DNA from: Limnoglobus roseus
Lineage (GTDB): Bacteria; Planctomycetota; Planctomycetia; Gemmatales; Gemmataceae
Direction of reading: 5' to 3'
DNA length: 64,000 nucleotides
Assembly (NCBI RefSeq): GCF_008254045.1
Contig: NZ_CP042425.1
Location: forward strand, 7,702,163 to 7,766,162
Of the stretch, positions 8,413-16,763 are shown piece by piece. The position numbers were made by a program, and so were the translations under genes. The notes beneath the pieces were generated by a model. That model saw nothing but the letters and a program-made list of their open reading frames with translations. It had not been told where the DNA came from and searched no databases. Position 1 is the first letter of the stretch; every line of letters starts with the position of its first letter.

Positions 8413-9957
8413 TTAGTGGTTCGTGCGGAACTCGATGCTGTTCAGGATCGCCCACAGCACGTCGTCGTAGCGGCTGGTCTTACCGCCCTCGACGTGCTTG
8501 AGCGTGCGCTTCAACTCGGCGTCCGTCGGCTTGCGGTTCAGCACCGTCAGGTAAATCGCCTCAATGCGGTCGTTCGCCGACAGGCCGGGCAACTCCACGA
8601 TGGCCGAGAGGGTACGGCTCGCCTGCGCGGTCGTCGCCTCACCGACGAGGCCGCCGTTCATCAGGGTGAGCGCCTGAATGATGGTGGTCTGCGTCTCGGT
8701 CGGCTTGCCCATGCGGTTGAAGGTTTCGAGGAACTGCCGCTTCGGACTGCCGTTCGCCTGGAGGTAGTTCCCACCGGGGCCTTCGAGCGGCATGCCCACT
8801 ACCACCGACAGGCTGTCGAAGAGTTGCTCCGGCGTTAGCCCCTGGACGGGGAAGGCGGCGAACAGTCGCGGATCGCGCTGGAGCGGGTCGGTAATGGTGC
8901 TGGCCCGCTGGTACGTTTCGCTCAGGCAGATGGCCCGCACGATGAACTTCGTGTCGAAGCCCGATTCGATGAACGCGGTCGCGAGGGCGTCGAGCAGTTC
9001 CGGGTGGCTCGGCAGGTTCTTCTCGTTGAAGTCGTCCACCGGGTCCACGATGCCGACGCCGAACAAGAGACCCCAGAGGCGGTTCACGACCGCCTTCGCG
9101 AAGAACGGGTTGTCCTTCGCCACGACCCACTCGGCCAGCGTCACGCGGGGGCTTTTCTTGAACTGCCAGGCCGGCTCCTTGTCGTCGAGAAACGTGGCCG
9201 GCACGGCGCGGTCGGTATTCGGGATCGACATCTCGCGGCGGTTTGGCAGTTCGCGGAGCGCCCCGTCCTGTCGCGTCACGCCGCCGTAGAACGCGGCCAG
9301 CCCCCAGAACTGTTCACGGCTCCACTTCGCGAACGGGTGGTTGTGACACTGGGCGCACTCCAACTGCACGCCGAGGAACAGCCGCGACGTGGCCGCCGCG
9401 AGGTTTTCGGGCTTGCCTTCCTTTGCGGTGTAGAACCCAATTGGGGTTGTCGTGTCGTCCTCGCCGGTCGGCGTGCGCATCGTCGTCGCCCGACCGTCGA
9501 GCGGGAAGGCGATGAGTTCCTGTACCAGTTTGTCGAACGGTTGGTTCGCCTGCACGCGGTTCCGCAGCCACGCCTCGAACGCGGGAACGGTGGTTGCGAC
9601 TTCCGCGTTCGCCACGGCCTCCGGCAACAGCCAGCCGCGCCAGGTGGTGGTCATGTGCGTCGCGTAGGCGGCCGAGTTCAGGAGTTTCTCGACCGCCTTC
9701 ACCCGCTTGTCCGGGGCGGTGTCTTCGAGAAACGCCCGCACCTCGGACGGCGTGGCGGTGTGGCCGGCCAAGGCAAGGTGGATGCGGCGGAAGAAGGTGG
9801 CGTCGTCCGACCGGGGGGCGGGCTTCACCTTGTCCGCGGCGTGCCGTTGACTGACGAAGCGGTCGATTGCGGATGCGAGGGCGATTGCATCGCGGGGTTG
9901 GCCCGCGAACGCGGCCGTCGAAACTGCCGTGAGTACCAGCGCGGCAAACCATCTCAT
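8413..9957 (-). CDS. DUF1549/DUF1553 protein with a CxxCH motif (planctomycete cytochrome-type)
   Basis: This 514-residue protein has a clear signal peptide (hydrophobic segment ending AFAGQ) and one CAQCHNHPF motif near the middle, within the PSCyt2 (DUF1549) domain; the C-terminal half, with VVNRLWGLLFGVGIVDP and ETYQRAS, matches the PSD1 (DUF1553) domain. The cysteines and histidine could bind a c-type heme. Role is unknown. Its ATG overlaps the stop of the upstream M56-WD40 gene by ATGA, and the DUF1501 gene follows after 13 bases. Confidence 0.92.
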   Translation of the reverse strand: MRWFAALVLTAVSTAAFAGQPRDAIALASAIDRFVSQRHAADKVKPAPRSDDATFFRRIHLALAGHTATPSEVRAFLEDTAPDKRVKAVEKLLNSAAYATHMTTTWRGWLLPEAVANAEVATTVPAFEAWLRNRVQANQPFDKLVQELIAFPLDGRATTMRTPTGEDDTTTPIGFYTAKEGKPENLAAATSRLFLGVQLECAQCHNHPFAKWSREQFWGLAAFYGGVTRQDGALRELPNRREMSIPNTDRAVPATFLDDKEPAWQFKKSPRVTLAEWVVAKDNPFFAKAVVNRLWGLLFGVGIVDPVDDFNEKNLPSHPELLDALATAFIESGFDTKFIVRAICLSETYQRASTITDPLQRDPRLFAAFPVQGLTPEQLFDSLSVVVGMPLEGPGGNYLQANGSPKRQFLETFNRMGKPTETQTTIIQALTLMNGGLVGEATTAQASRTLSAIVELPGLSANDRIEAIYLTVLNRKPTDAELKRTLKHVEGGKTSRYDDVLWAILNSIEFRTNH

Positions 9958-12914
9958 GGCAGTTTCTCCTGCGGCCAGTCCCAGAACTTCGCGGCTTCAT
10001 CGCCCGCCGACAGAATCGCTCGCCCGTCCCGCGGTACGACGAGACTGACGACCGCCTCTCGATGGGCGTGGAGCATTCGCGTCCGCTGCCCGGTGGCCAC
10101 GTCCCATTCGTACACGTGCCCGTCGTGGCCGGCCGTAAAGACCCGCGTTTCGGTCGGGTCGAACGCGACCGCGTGAATCCGCCCGCCGGCCGTGATCGGC
10201 CGGAACGACTCGTGCCGCGTTCGCGTCCAGACGTCCCAGAAGGCGACCTCGTGGCGGGCGGGGGATTCCCCATCGGCGTCCCGGTTAATGACGACGGCCG
10301 CCCGGCCGCCGTCCCGCGAAAAGAGAATTTGGTCGATCGTCCCGCTTTCCGCCACGGGCAGTCGCGACTCTTCCTTCCCCGTCGGCAGCTGGCAGATGAT
10401 GACATCACCGCTATTGTTGCCGAGGGCGATCTTCTGACCGTTGGGAAGGAACGCCACGGCAGTGAGGCCGTCGAGGCGGGTCGCGATCCGCCGGAAGAGC
10501 GAACCGGATTCGATGTCCCAGAGCATCACGCCGGCCATCCTCGGCCCGGTCACGGCGAGCGTCTTACCGTTCGGGGAGACGGCGATCTTCGGGTCGGCGG
10601 TCGGCACGACCATCGCGCGGATCGGCTGACCGCGTTTCAAATCCCAGACGCGCACGCGCTCGTCCCGGCCGACGGAAAGCAGTCGCGTCTCGTCGAGGAA
10701 CACCATCGCCGTGACACCGCCCGCGTGGCCGTCGAACCTGCCCGCTTCTTGGGCCGTCGCGGCGTTCCAGACGCGGATGCCGCCGTCCTGCCCGCCGGTT
10801 GCCACAATGCGGCCGTCCGCGGACAGGGCCACCGCCGTCACGTCCCGCGGGTGGCGGAACGACTGCCGGGCTGTTTCCGGCAGGCCGGCCGACGGCCACA
10901 CGAGGACCGTCCCGTCGTGCGACAGCGTGAACAGCAAGTGCCCCGTCGGCGAGAGGAGCACGGCCGCGATCGCCTCGGCGTGGGTCGGCTGCGGCGGACC
11001 GACGTGCCCGCGGAGTTTGCCAGCGGCGGGGTTGATGTTCAAGACATGGCCGGCGAAGGTGCCCGCGAACAAGGTCGATCCGCCCGCGGAGAACGTCAGG
11101 GCCGTCACGGCTTCGGGCGAAGGAATGACGACGGCCGTGCCGTCGGTCGGGTTCCAGACACGAATCGTGCGGTCCTCGCCTCCGGTCGCCAGTCGAAGGC
11201 TGTCAGGACTAAAGCGGGCGGTACGGACGGTGCCGATGTGGCCGGTGAGCGTTCGTTCTTCGCGGCCCTGTTCGGCGTCCCACACCTTCACCAAACTATC
11301 AGCCCCCACCGAGGCGAGCCGCCGCCCGTCTGGGGAGAACGCGACCGCTCGCACTGTGGCGGTATGGCCTGGCAGTGACACCGCGATGTCACCGGCCTTC
11401 AAGTCGTGGAGCAGGACTTGCTTGCCGTACCCGGCCGACGCCAACCGCCGCCCGTCCGGAGAGAATGCGATCGCCAGCACCCAGTTCGCGTGGCCGGATA
11501 GGGTGCGGTGCGTACCGGTTTGAAGGTTCCAGACTTTGACGGCCGCATCGTTACCCGCCGTGGCCAACGAGCGACCGTCCGGGGAGTACGCCACCGCGTT
11601 CACCGTCTCGGCGTGGCCGGTCAGCGTGAAGGCGACCCGCTTCGCGTCCAGATCCCACACCATGACCTGCGACCCGACTGCCAGGGCGAGGAAGCGGCCG
11701 TCCGGCGACATCGCGGCCGCGGTGATCGTCTCCAACTCGTCGGCGAGTTTGAGGCGGATCGGCGTCGGCAAAAACTGCACCGCCTCGCGCGACGGCTGTT
11801 CCAGCACGGCCGGGCGTTCACCCAGCCCCGTCGGACGGCCTTCTGAAATGGGCAGGACCATTGCCGTGAGGCGGGCCAGGCGCGGGCCGGCCGCGAGCAA
11901 CACCACCGCGAACGCGAGCAGGGCCACGCGGACGGTTCGCGAGAGGTGGCGGGGTTTCGAACCATCGAGGATTCGCGTCAGTCGGGTGCGGAGGGACCGC
12001 ACGTCGCCCATCGCACTCGCGAACCGCGGGGTAGCGCGGGCGGTCGCCAGGAAGTCGATCGTGTCGAGGATGGCCGAGGCGTAGGTCGGGCCGGCACCGG
12101 GGTAGATCGTCATCACGACGGCGTCGCAGCAATCTTCTTCGAGGCGGCGTAACTCGCGGCGGGCCAGCCACGCCAGCGGGCACCACCAGTACACGGCGAC
12201 CGTGACCGTTTCCAGCCATCGCACGAGGTGGTCCCGCCGCCATACGTGAGCAAGTTCGTGAGCAACGACCGTGGCCCGCTGCTCGGCCGTCAATCGGTCC
12301 AGCAAGTTGTGGGGGAAGTACAGCGTGGTCTTGCCCACCGACCACACGAACGGGGCCACTTCCCCCGGCAGCAACCGCACGCGCGGGGCACGCAGCCCCA
12401 ACCGTGCGGCCACGTCGGCCACTTCGCGGGCGAACGAATCGGGGGCGGCCGTGCCAAACCGCAGGTACTTCGCGAACCGGCGGACGTGGACGACGGTGAA
12501 CGCCGCCCACGCCGCGATGCCCGCTAGCCAGACGACCGCCACCACCGACCGCCACGGAAACGGCGGGGCGGCGGGAACCGTTGGCGTGACGGCGGCCGGG
12601 GTCGGCGTCTCGGAGGTCGCCGACGGTGGTTCGGCCTGGGATCGGATCACGATTTCCGGGAGATCGACCGCTGTCCGTGGGACGATGACTTCCGGTCCGC
12701 TGTCGGCGACAACTGGGTGCAATTCTTCGGGCGGGAGGACGCGGATCGGCACGGTGAATAGCGGCGGCGTGACGAGTTTGACGAGGACGAGCAACCAGAG
12801 GACGTGGGCGACGGCCGGGCGGTTGAGCCAACGGCCGCACGCGACCGCGGCGACCGCCAGGACGCCGGCGGCGATGAGGTTGCTTGCGATGGCGTCGAAC
12901 GGCACGGCGGGCAT
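9954..12914 (-). CDS. M56 (BlaR1/MecR1-like) membrane metallopeptidase fused to WD40 repeats
   Basis: Residues 1-60 and 120-145 give N-terminal membrane helices, HELAH at 219-223 is the zinc-binding HExxH of M56 peptidases, EEDCCDAV at about 259-266 supplies the third ligand region, and another helix lies near 330-355. From about residue 395 to 986 roughly a dozen WD40 repeats follow (units such as FSPDGRRLAS and VKVWD). In BlaR1 this peptidase cleaves the BlaI repressor when the outer sensor domain binds beta-lactam; here a beta-propeller occupies the sensor position. GGAGG lies 5 bases before the ATG. The BlaI-type gene ends 19 bases upstream, supporting a peptidase-repressor pair. Confidence 0.93.
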   Translation of the reverse strand: MPAVPFDAIASNLIAAGVLAVAAVACGRWLNRPAVAHVLWLLVLVKLVTPPLFTVPIRVLPPEELHPVVADSGPEVIVPRTAVDLPEIVIRSQAEPPSATSETPTPAAVTPTVPAAPPFPWRSVVAVVWLAGIAAWAAFTVVHVRRFAKYLRFGTAAPDSFAREVADVAARLGLRAPRVRLLPGEVAPFVWSVGKTTLYFPHNLLDRLTAEQRATVVAHELAHVWRRDHLVRWLETVTVAVYWWCPLAWLARRELRRLEEDCCDAVVMTIYPGAGPTYASAILDTIDFLATARATPRFASAMGDVRSLRTRLTRILDGSKPRHLSRTVRVALLAFAVVLLAAGPRLARLTAMVLPISEGRPTGLGERPAVLEQPSREAVQFLPTPIRLKLADELETITAAAMSPDGRFLALAVGSQVMVWDLDAKRVAFTLTGHAETVNAVAYSPDGRSLATAGNDAAVKVWNLQTGTHRTLSGHANWVLAIAFSPDGRRLASAGYGKQVLLHDLKAGDIAVSLPGHTATVRAVAFSPDGRRLASVGADSLVKVWDAEQGREERTLTGHIGTVRTARFSPDSLRLATGGEDRTIRVWNPTDGTAVVIPSPEAVTALTFSAGGSTLFAGTFAGHVLNINPAAGKLRGHVGPPQPTHAEAIAAVLLSPTGHLLFTLSHDGTVLVWPSAGLPETARQSFRHPRDVTAVALSADGRIVATGGQDGGIRVWNAATAQEAGRFDGHAGGVTAMVFLDETRLLSVGRDERVRVWDLKRGQPIRAMVVPTADPKIAVSPNGKTLAVTGPRMAGVMLWDIESGSLFRRIATRLDGLTAVAFLPNGQKIALGNNSGDVIICQLPTGKEESRLPVAESGTIDQILFSRDGGRAAVVINRDADGESPARHEVAFWDVWTRTRHESFRPITAGGRIHAVAFDPTETRVFTAGHDGHVYEWDVATGQRTRMLHAHREAVVSLVVPRDGRAILSAGDEAAKFWDWPQEKLP

Positions 12915-12933
12915 GACGGCCTCCGCTCCGGGG

Positions 12934-13326
12934 TCAGGGCATCTTGGGTTGGATCGTGTTCAACAACTTCCGCAGCTCTTTGCGGTCGCCCTCACTGATC
13001 GACTCGGTCTTCAACAGGTGCGTGAGGACGGGGGCGATCGACCCGCCGCACAACCGCTCGGCCACGGCCCGGACGCGGTCGCCGACGAAGGCCTCCCGGC
13101 TCACGCTCGCCGCGAAGACGTGCGTCATGGCGGCCCGGTTGCGGGCGACGCAGCCCTTCTGTTCCAGCCGTTCGAGGAGCTTTTGCACCGTCGCGTAGTG
13201 GCTCGTGCCGCCGGACGGATAAAGGCGATCCGTGAGTTGGCGGATCGTGGACGGGCCGTCGTCCCAGAGTGCTTGCAGCACCCCGAGTTCGGCGTCCGTC
13301 ACGTCCGGTCTGTCGTGGGCGGGCAT
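12934..13326 (-). CDS. BlaI/MecI/CopY-family transcriptional repressor
   Basis: The 130-residue protein has the winged-helix layout of the BlaI family: VTDAELGVLQALWDDGPST at the start, then SHYATVQKLLERLEQKGCV (recognition helix and wing) and an acidic dimerisation tail. Family members repress their own operon and are inactivated by cleavage by the partner M56 protease. ATG at 13326 fits the family's short N-terminus. It directly precedes the M56-WD40 gene, and a 13-base palindrome lies across the likely -35 box upstream, consistent with autoregulation. Confidence 0.93.
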   Translation of the reverse strand: MPAHDRPDVTDAELGVLQALWDDGPSTIRQLTDRLYPSGGTSHYATVQKLLERLEQKGCVARNRAAMTHVFAASVSREAFVGDRVRAVAERLCGGSIAPVLTHLLKTESISEGDRKELRKLLNTIQPKMP

Positions 13327-13343
13327 TGGGAGAGCCTCGGATG

Positions 13344-13379
13344 AAGGTATGATGACTCCCAGGGTAAGACAAACTGTCT
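13344..13379 (-). promoter_or_regulatory. Candidate promoter and BlaI operator of the blaI operon
   Basis: On the minus strand TTGTCT (13367-13372), a 17-base spacer and TACCTT (13344-13349) form a plausible promoter about 20 bases before the blaI ATG. The palindrome AGACAAACTGTCT (13367-13379) overlaps the -35 box. BlaI-type operators contain TACA/TGTA half sites; GACA/TGTC is a near match with one change per half, so this is an inference. Confidence 0.45.
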
Positions 13380-13432
13380 GAACTCGCAAGAGGAATCCCA
13401 CGGGCCGGGCCGAATTCCCCGCGGGCGGGTCG

Positions 13433-16249
13433 CTACTTCTTCCCCGCGTCGGGCTGCCACCGCACGATGTAGGCGTCGGCCCCGCCACTGTAGACCGTCT
13501 TGCCATCGGGCGAAATCGCCACCGACACGACGGCCTTTGCGTGGCCCTCGTAGGCGGCGATGACCAGCCCCGTCTCGGCGTTCCAAAGGCGGTTGACGTG
13601 GTCCAGGCCAACGGACACGATCACCTTGCCGTCGGCGTTGAAGCAGGCGTTCTTGACGCCGCCGGTGTGGGCGTCGATCTTGCGAACCTCCATCCCCGTC
13701 TTCGCGTCCCAGAGGCGGAGGGTGCGATCCATCGACCCGGTGAGAATCTTCGCCCCGTCCGGCGAGAAGAGGATGACACTGACCGCGGCCGTGTGGCCCT
13801 TCAGCCGCATCACTTCCTTCTTCGTGTCAAGGTCGTACACCACGCAAGCGTTCTCCTCGCCGGCCGCGACGATCGCCCGCTTGCCGTCGGGCGTCAAGGC
13901 CAGGGCGGTGACGGCGTCCTTCACCTTGAACCGCTTGACTTCTTTGCCGGTGGCGATCTCCCAGACGCGAACGGTCGAATCGTTCCCGCCGGCGACCACG
14001 AACTTGCCGTCGGGGGTGAGGGCCACGCCGTTGATGTCGTCTTCCTCGTCGTAGTCCTCGAACTTCGCAACCTGCTCCTGCGTCTCGACGTTCCAAACGA
14101 CGAGTTCGCCGTTACCGCCGCCGGTCACGGCCCGCTTGCCGTCCTTGCTCAGGGCCATGCACAGCACCTTCCCCATCAGGTCTTCCATCGCCTCCGGTTC
14201 CTTGCCCTTCGCCGGATCCCACACGCGGACGAGTCCGTCCCACCCGGCCGACACGAGCCTTTTGCCGTCGGGCGTCATCTGGAGGCACGACACCCAACTC
14301 TCGTGGCCGGTGAACCGTGTGCCCAGGTTGGCCGACCGCGTCAGGTTGAAGGTGCGGACCGTCGCGTCGGCCGTCACGGTGAAGATGACCTTGTCCGCTT
14401 CCTTGAGCGGGAAGATCCCCGTGATAGCAGTCGTGTGGCCGACGAATCGGGCTTGCTCGGCCCATGCCGTGGTGTCGAGGGCGATGAGCGACTTGCCGAC
14501 GGTGCCGAACAGCAATTCCGCCCCGTCGGCCGTGAAGGCGGCGGACGCGACCGCCGCCTGCGTGCGCTGGGTGTGCAGCAGTTTCTTCGCCGCGATGTCC
14601 CAGACGCGCAGAGCCGAGTCGGCCCCGGCCGAAGCGAAGATCGGCTTCGTCGGGTGGAACGCGAGGGCCAGGATTTCGCCGGTGTGGTCGGTCCAGCCGG
14701 CCAGTGGCGTGCCGGTGGCCGCGTCCCACAACTTCAGTTCCGCCGGGGCGTTCTTCTTGACGATGTCGGTACCACTGACCAGGAAGCGGCCGTCCGGCGA
14801 GAACGCGAGGGCCGTGACGGTGGCGGTGTGGCCGTCGAAAGCGGTGCGCTCGCGGAACTCTTTCAGATCGGCCCCCGGTGCGGGGTTGTCGTAGACGAGG
14901 ATGCGTTTATCCGTGCCGCCGGTGACGAACGTCTTGCCGTCCGGCGAGAATGCTGCCGCCCGCACCGCCCCGCGGTGGCCGTCGAGGAGGGCGAGTTGCT
15001 TGCCGGTAGTCGCGTCCCACAGCACGCCGAGGCGGTCGCGGGCCACGCTAATCAGCTTCGTGCCATCCGGCGAGAACGCCAGTTGCAGGATTGTCCCCTT
15101 GTGCGCTTTCAGCGTCGAGATGATCTCGCCGGTCTTCGCGTCCTGCACGTGGATGGCGAACTTCTCGGCGACCATCGCCAGCCGCTTGCCGTCCGGCGAC
15201 AGGGCAGTGACGCCGGTGCCTCCGGTCTTGCTCGGCACTTGCGTCGCCGGGAACACGCGCGGCAGGGCGGCGTTCCAGGTGCCGAGAGTGTGGTCGAGGC
15301 TAGCCGTCACGATTTGCCGGCCGTTCGGGGCGAACGCGACGCCGTAGATCGCCTCGGCGTGCCCTTCCTCCAGGGCCGAGAGTTGGCCGCCGGTCTTGAC
15401 CTCCCACAGCCGCAGCGACTTGTCCGCGCTCACGGTCGCGAGCAGTTGCCCCCGCGGCGAGAAGGCCACGCCGGTGACGATGTCCGCGTGCCCAGTGAGT
15501 GTGTGAATTGTCTCCTTCGAGGCGAGATCCCAAACGCGGGCCGCGTTGTCCTCGGAGCCGGACGCCAGCATCGTGCCGTCCGGCGAGAACGCGACAGCTC
15601 GCACGAAGCCGGTGTGCCCCTTCAGCGAGCCGGTCACTTCGAACTTCGTGTTCCACAGGTTGATCCGCCGGTCGGAGCTCCCCGTGGCGAACGCCTTGCC
15701 GTCGGGCGAAACTGCGATGCACCAGATCGCCCCCTTGTGTTCCTCGTAGTTGTTCGTCTCCTTGCCGGTCGCGAGGTCCCACGCCTTGAGCGTCTTGTCG
15801 GCACTGCCGCTCAGCAGAGTGACGTTGTCATGCAAGAACGCCACCGACAGCACGGCGTTCTCATGGCCGCGGAAGATGTGCGTCCGCTTGCGGGTGGCAA
15901 TGTCCCAGACGCGCACCGACTTGTCGTAGGACGCCGACGCCAACTTCTTGCCGTCTTTGCTGAAGGCAATGGCGGCGATGGCGTCGTCGTGTTCGGCCAG
16001 CGTGGCCAACTTCTTGCCCGTGCCGGCTTCCCACAGGACGACGGCCTTGTTCGCCCCGCCGGTGGCAACAATGCCGCCGTCCGGCGAGAACTGCACCGCC
16101 AGCACTTCCTCGTCGTGCGTGAGCGTGGACGGCTTGTCCTCGTACTGCGACGACTCCGGGAAGGCGTCCCCCTTCGGCTTCGCGGGTGGGTCTGCCGCGG
16201 GTACAAGGACGACCGCGGCGAACAGCACGAGGATTGCGATGCGGGCCAT
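13433..16249 (-). CDS. Exported WD40-repeat protein
   Basis: This 938-residue protein begins with a signal peptide (MARIAILVLFAAVVLVPAA) and then consists almost entirely of WD40 repeats, at least fourteen, enough for two seven-bladed propellers; units read FSPDGTMLASGSEDNAARVWDL and similar. It has no catalytic motif and is probably a scaffold or binding surface outside the cytoplasm. Its repeats resemble those of the nearby M56-WD40 protein. ATG at 16249 is chosen for the signal peptide; the frame is open further upstream but that part is not a plausible leader. It lies 64 bases after a small membrane-protein gene on the same strand. Confidence 0.92.
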   Translation of the reverse strand: MARIAILVLFAAVVLVPAADPPAKPKGDAFPESSQYEDKPSTLTHDEEVLAVQFSPDGGIVATGGANKAVVLWEAGTGKKLATLAEHDDAIAAIAFSKDGKKLASASYDKSVRVWDIATRKRTHIFRGHENAVLSVAFLHDNVTLLSGSADKTLKAWDLATGKETNNYEEHKGAIWCIAVSPDGKAFATGSSDRRINLWNTKFEVTGSLKGHTGFVRAVAFSPDGTMLASGSEDNAARVWDLASKETIHTLTGHADIVTGVAFSPRGQLLATVSADKSLRLWEVKTGGQLSALEEGHAEAIYGVAFAPNGRQIVTASLDHTLGTWNAALPRVFPATQVPSKTGGTGVTALSPDGKRLAMVAEKFAIHVQDAKTGEIISTLKAHKGTILQLAFSPDGTKLISVARDRLGVLWDATTGKQLALLDGHRGAVRAAAFSPDGKTFVTGGTDKRILVYDNPAPGADLKEFRERTAFDGHTATVTALAFSPDGRFLVSGTDIVKKNAPAELKLWDAATGTPLAGWTDHTGEILALAFHPTKPIFASAGADSALRVWDIAAKKLLHTQRTQAAVASAAFTADGAELLFGTVGKSLIALDTTAWAEQARFVGHTTAITGIFPLKEADKVIFTVTADATVRTFNLTRSANLGTRFTGHESWVSCLQMTPDGKRLVSAGWDGLVRVWDPAKGKEPEAMEDLMGKVLCMALSKDGKRAVTGGGNGELVVWNVETQEQVAKFEDYDEEDDINGVALTPDGKFVVAGGNDSTVRVWEIATGKEVKRFKVKDAVTALALTPDGKRAIVAAGEENACVVYDLDTKKEVMRLKGHTAAVSVILFSPDGAKILTGSMDRTLRLWDAKTGMEVRKIDAHTGGVKNACFNADGKVIVSVGLDHVNRLWNAETGLVIAAYEGHAKAVVSVAISPDGKTVYSGGADAYIVRWQPDAGKK

Positions 16250-16313
16250 GCGAACGATCCTCGAAACTGAATAAACGGTTAGAAGTTGTTCGGAGCTTGG
16301 GAAGCAAGTCCCG

Positions 16314-16745
16314 TCAGGCATCCGGAAACGCCGTACTGAGCAGGAACGAGCCGAGCGTGGCCGTCAGTAGTCCAAAACCGACCATGAGCCGCACGGCCAG
16401 AGACGTTCGGGTCGCGAGCGATCCTACGGACCAGAATAAATAACCCCCGACCTGGAGGACTGAACAACCGAAAATGTTCGGCCACCAATGGACCCAGAAC
16501 GACCACAGGTTCATCGCCCGCGAACTTCCTAGGTTAAACTGCACGGTTGGGGCCGTTTGCGACAGAACGAACACTGTCACCACAAGGGTGAGGGTCGGGG
16601 GAACGGTCGCAAGAATGACCTGAGCGAATTTTGCCATTCGCTGCTCGTCGTCAATCTCCCTCATCGCCTCTCGCATTCCACGAATCGCACAGACCCAAAG
16701 ACCGACCGCGGCCGCCAACCACAGGGGTAAGAGTAAGCATGGCAT
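16314..16745 (-). CDS. Small four-helix membrane protein
   Basis: This 143-residue protein has about four hydrophobic segments: residues 3-20, 45-62, 85-108 and 118-138. I recognise no family. The hydrophilic loop after the first segment carries GMREAMREIDDEQRM. The start codon at 16745 is 18 bases beyond the stop of the giant TPR gene, and GGAGG near that stop provides a ribosome site, so it is probably translated from the same message. Function unknown. Confidence 0.7.
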   Translation of the reverse strand: MPCLLLPLWLAAAVGLWVCAIRGMREAMREIDDEQRMAKFAQVILATVPPTLTLVVTVFVLSQTAPTVQFNLGSSRAMNLWSFWVHWWPNIFGCSVLQVGGYLFWSVGSLATRTSLAVRLMVGFGLLTATLGSFLLSTAFPDA

Positions 16746-16763
16746 CCGCGGTCGGTCCTCCGA

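Noticed and set aside
13541-16270. A 909-codon plus-strand open frame opposite the WD40 gene
   Set aside because: The periodic composition is the reverse reading of WD40 repeats; no start signals or known motifs.
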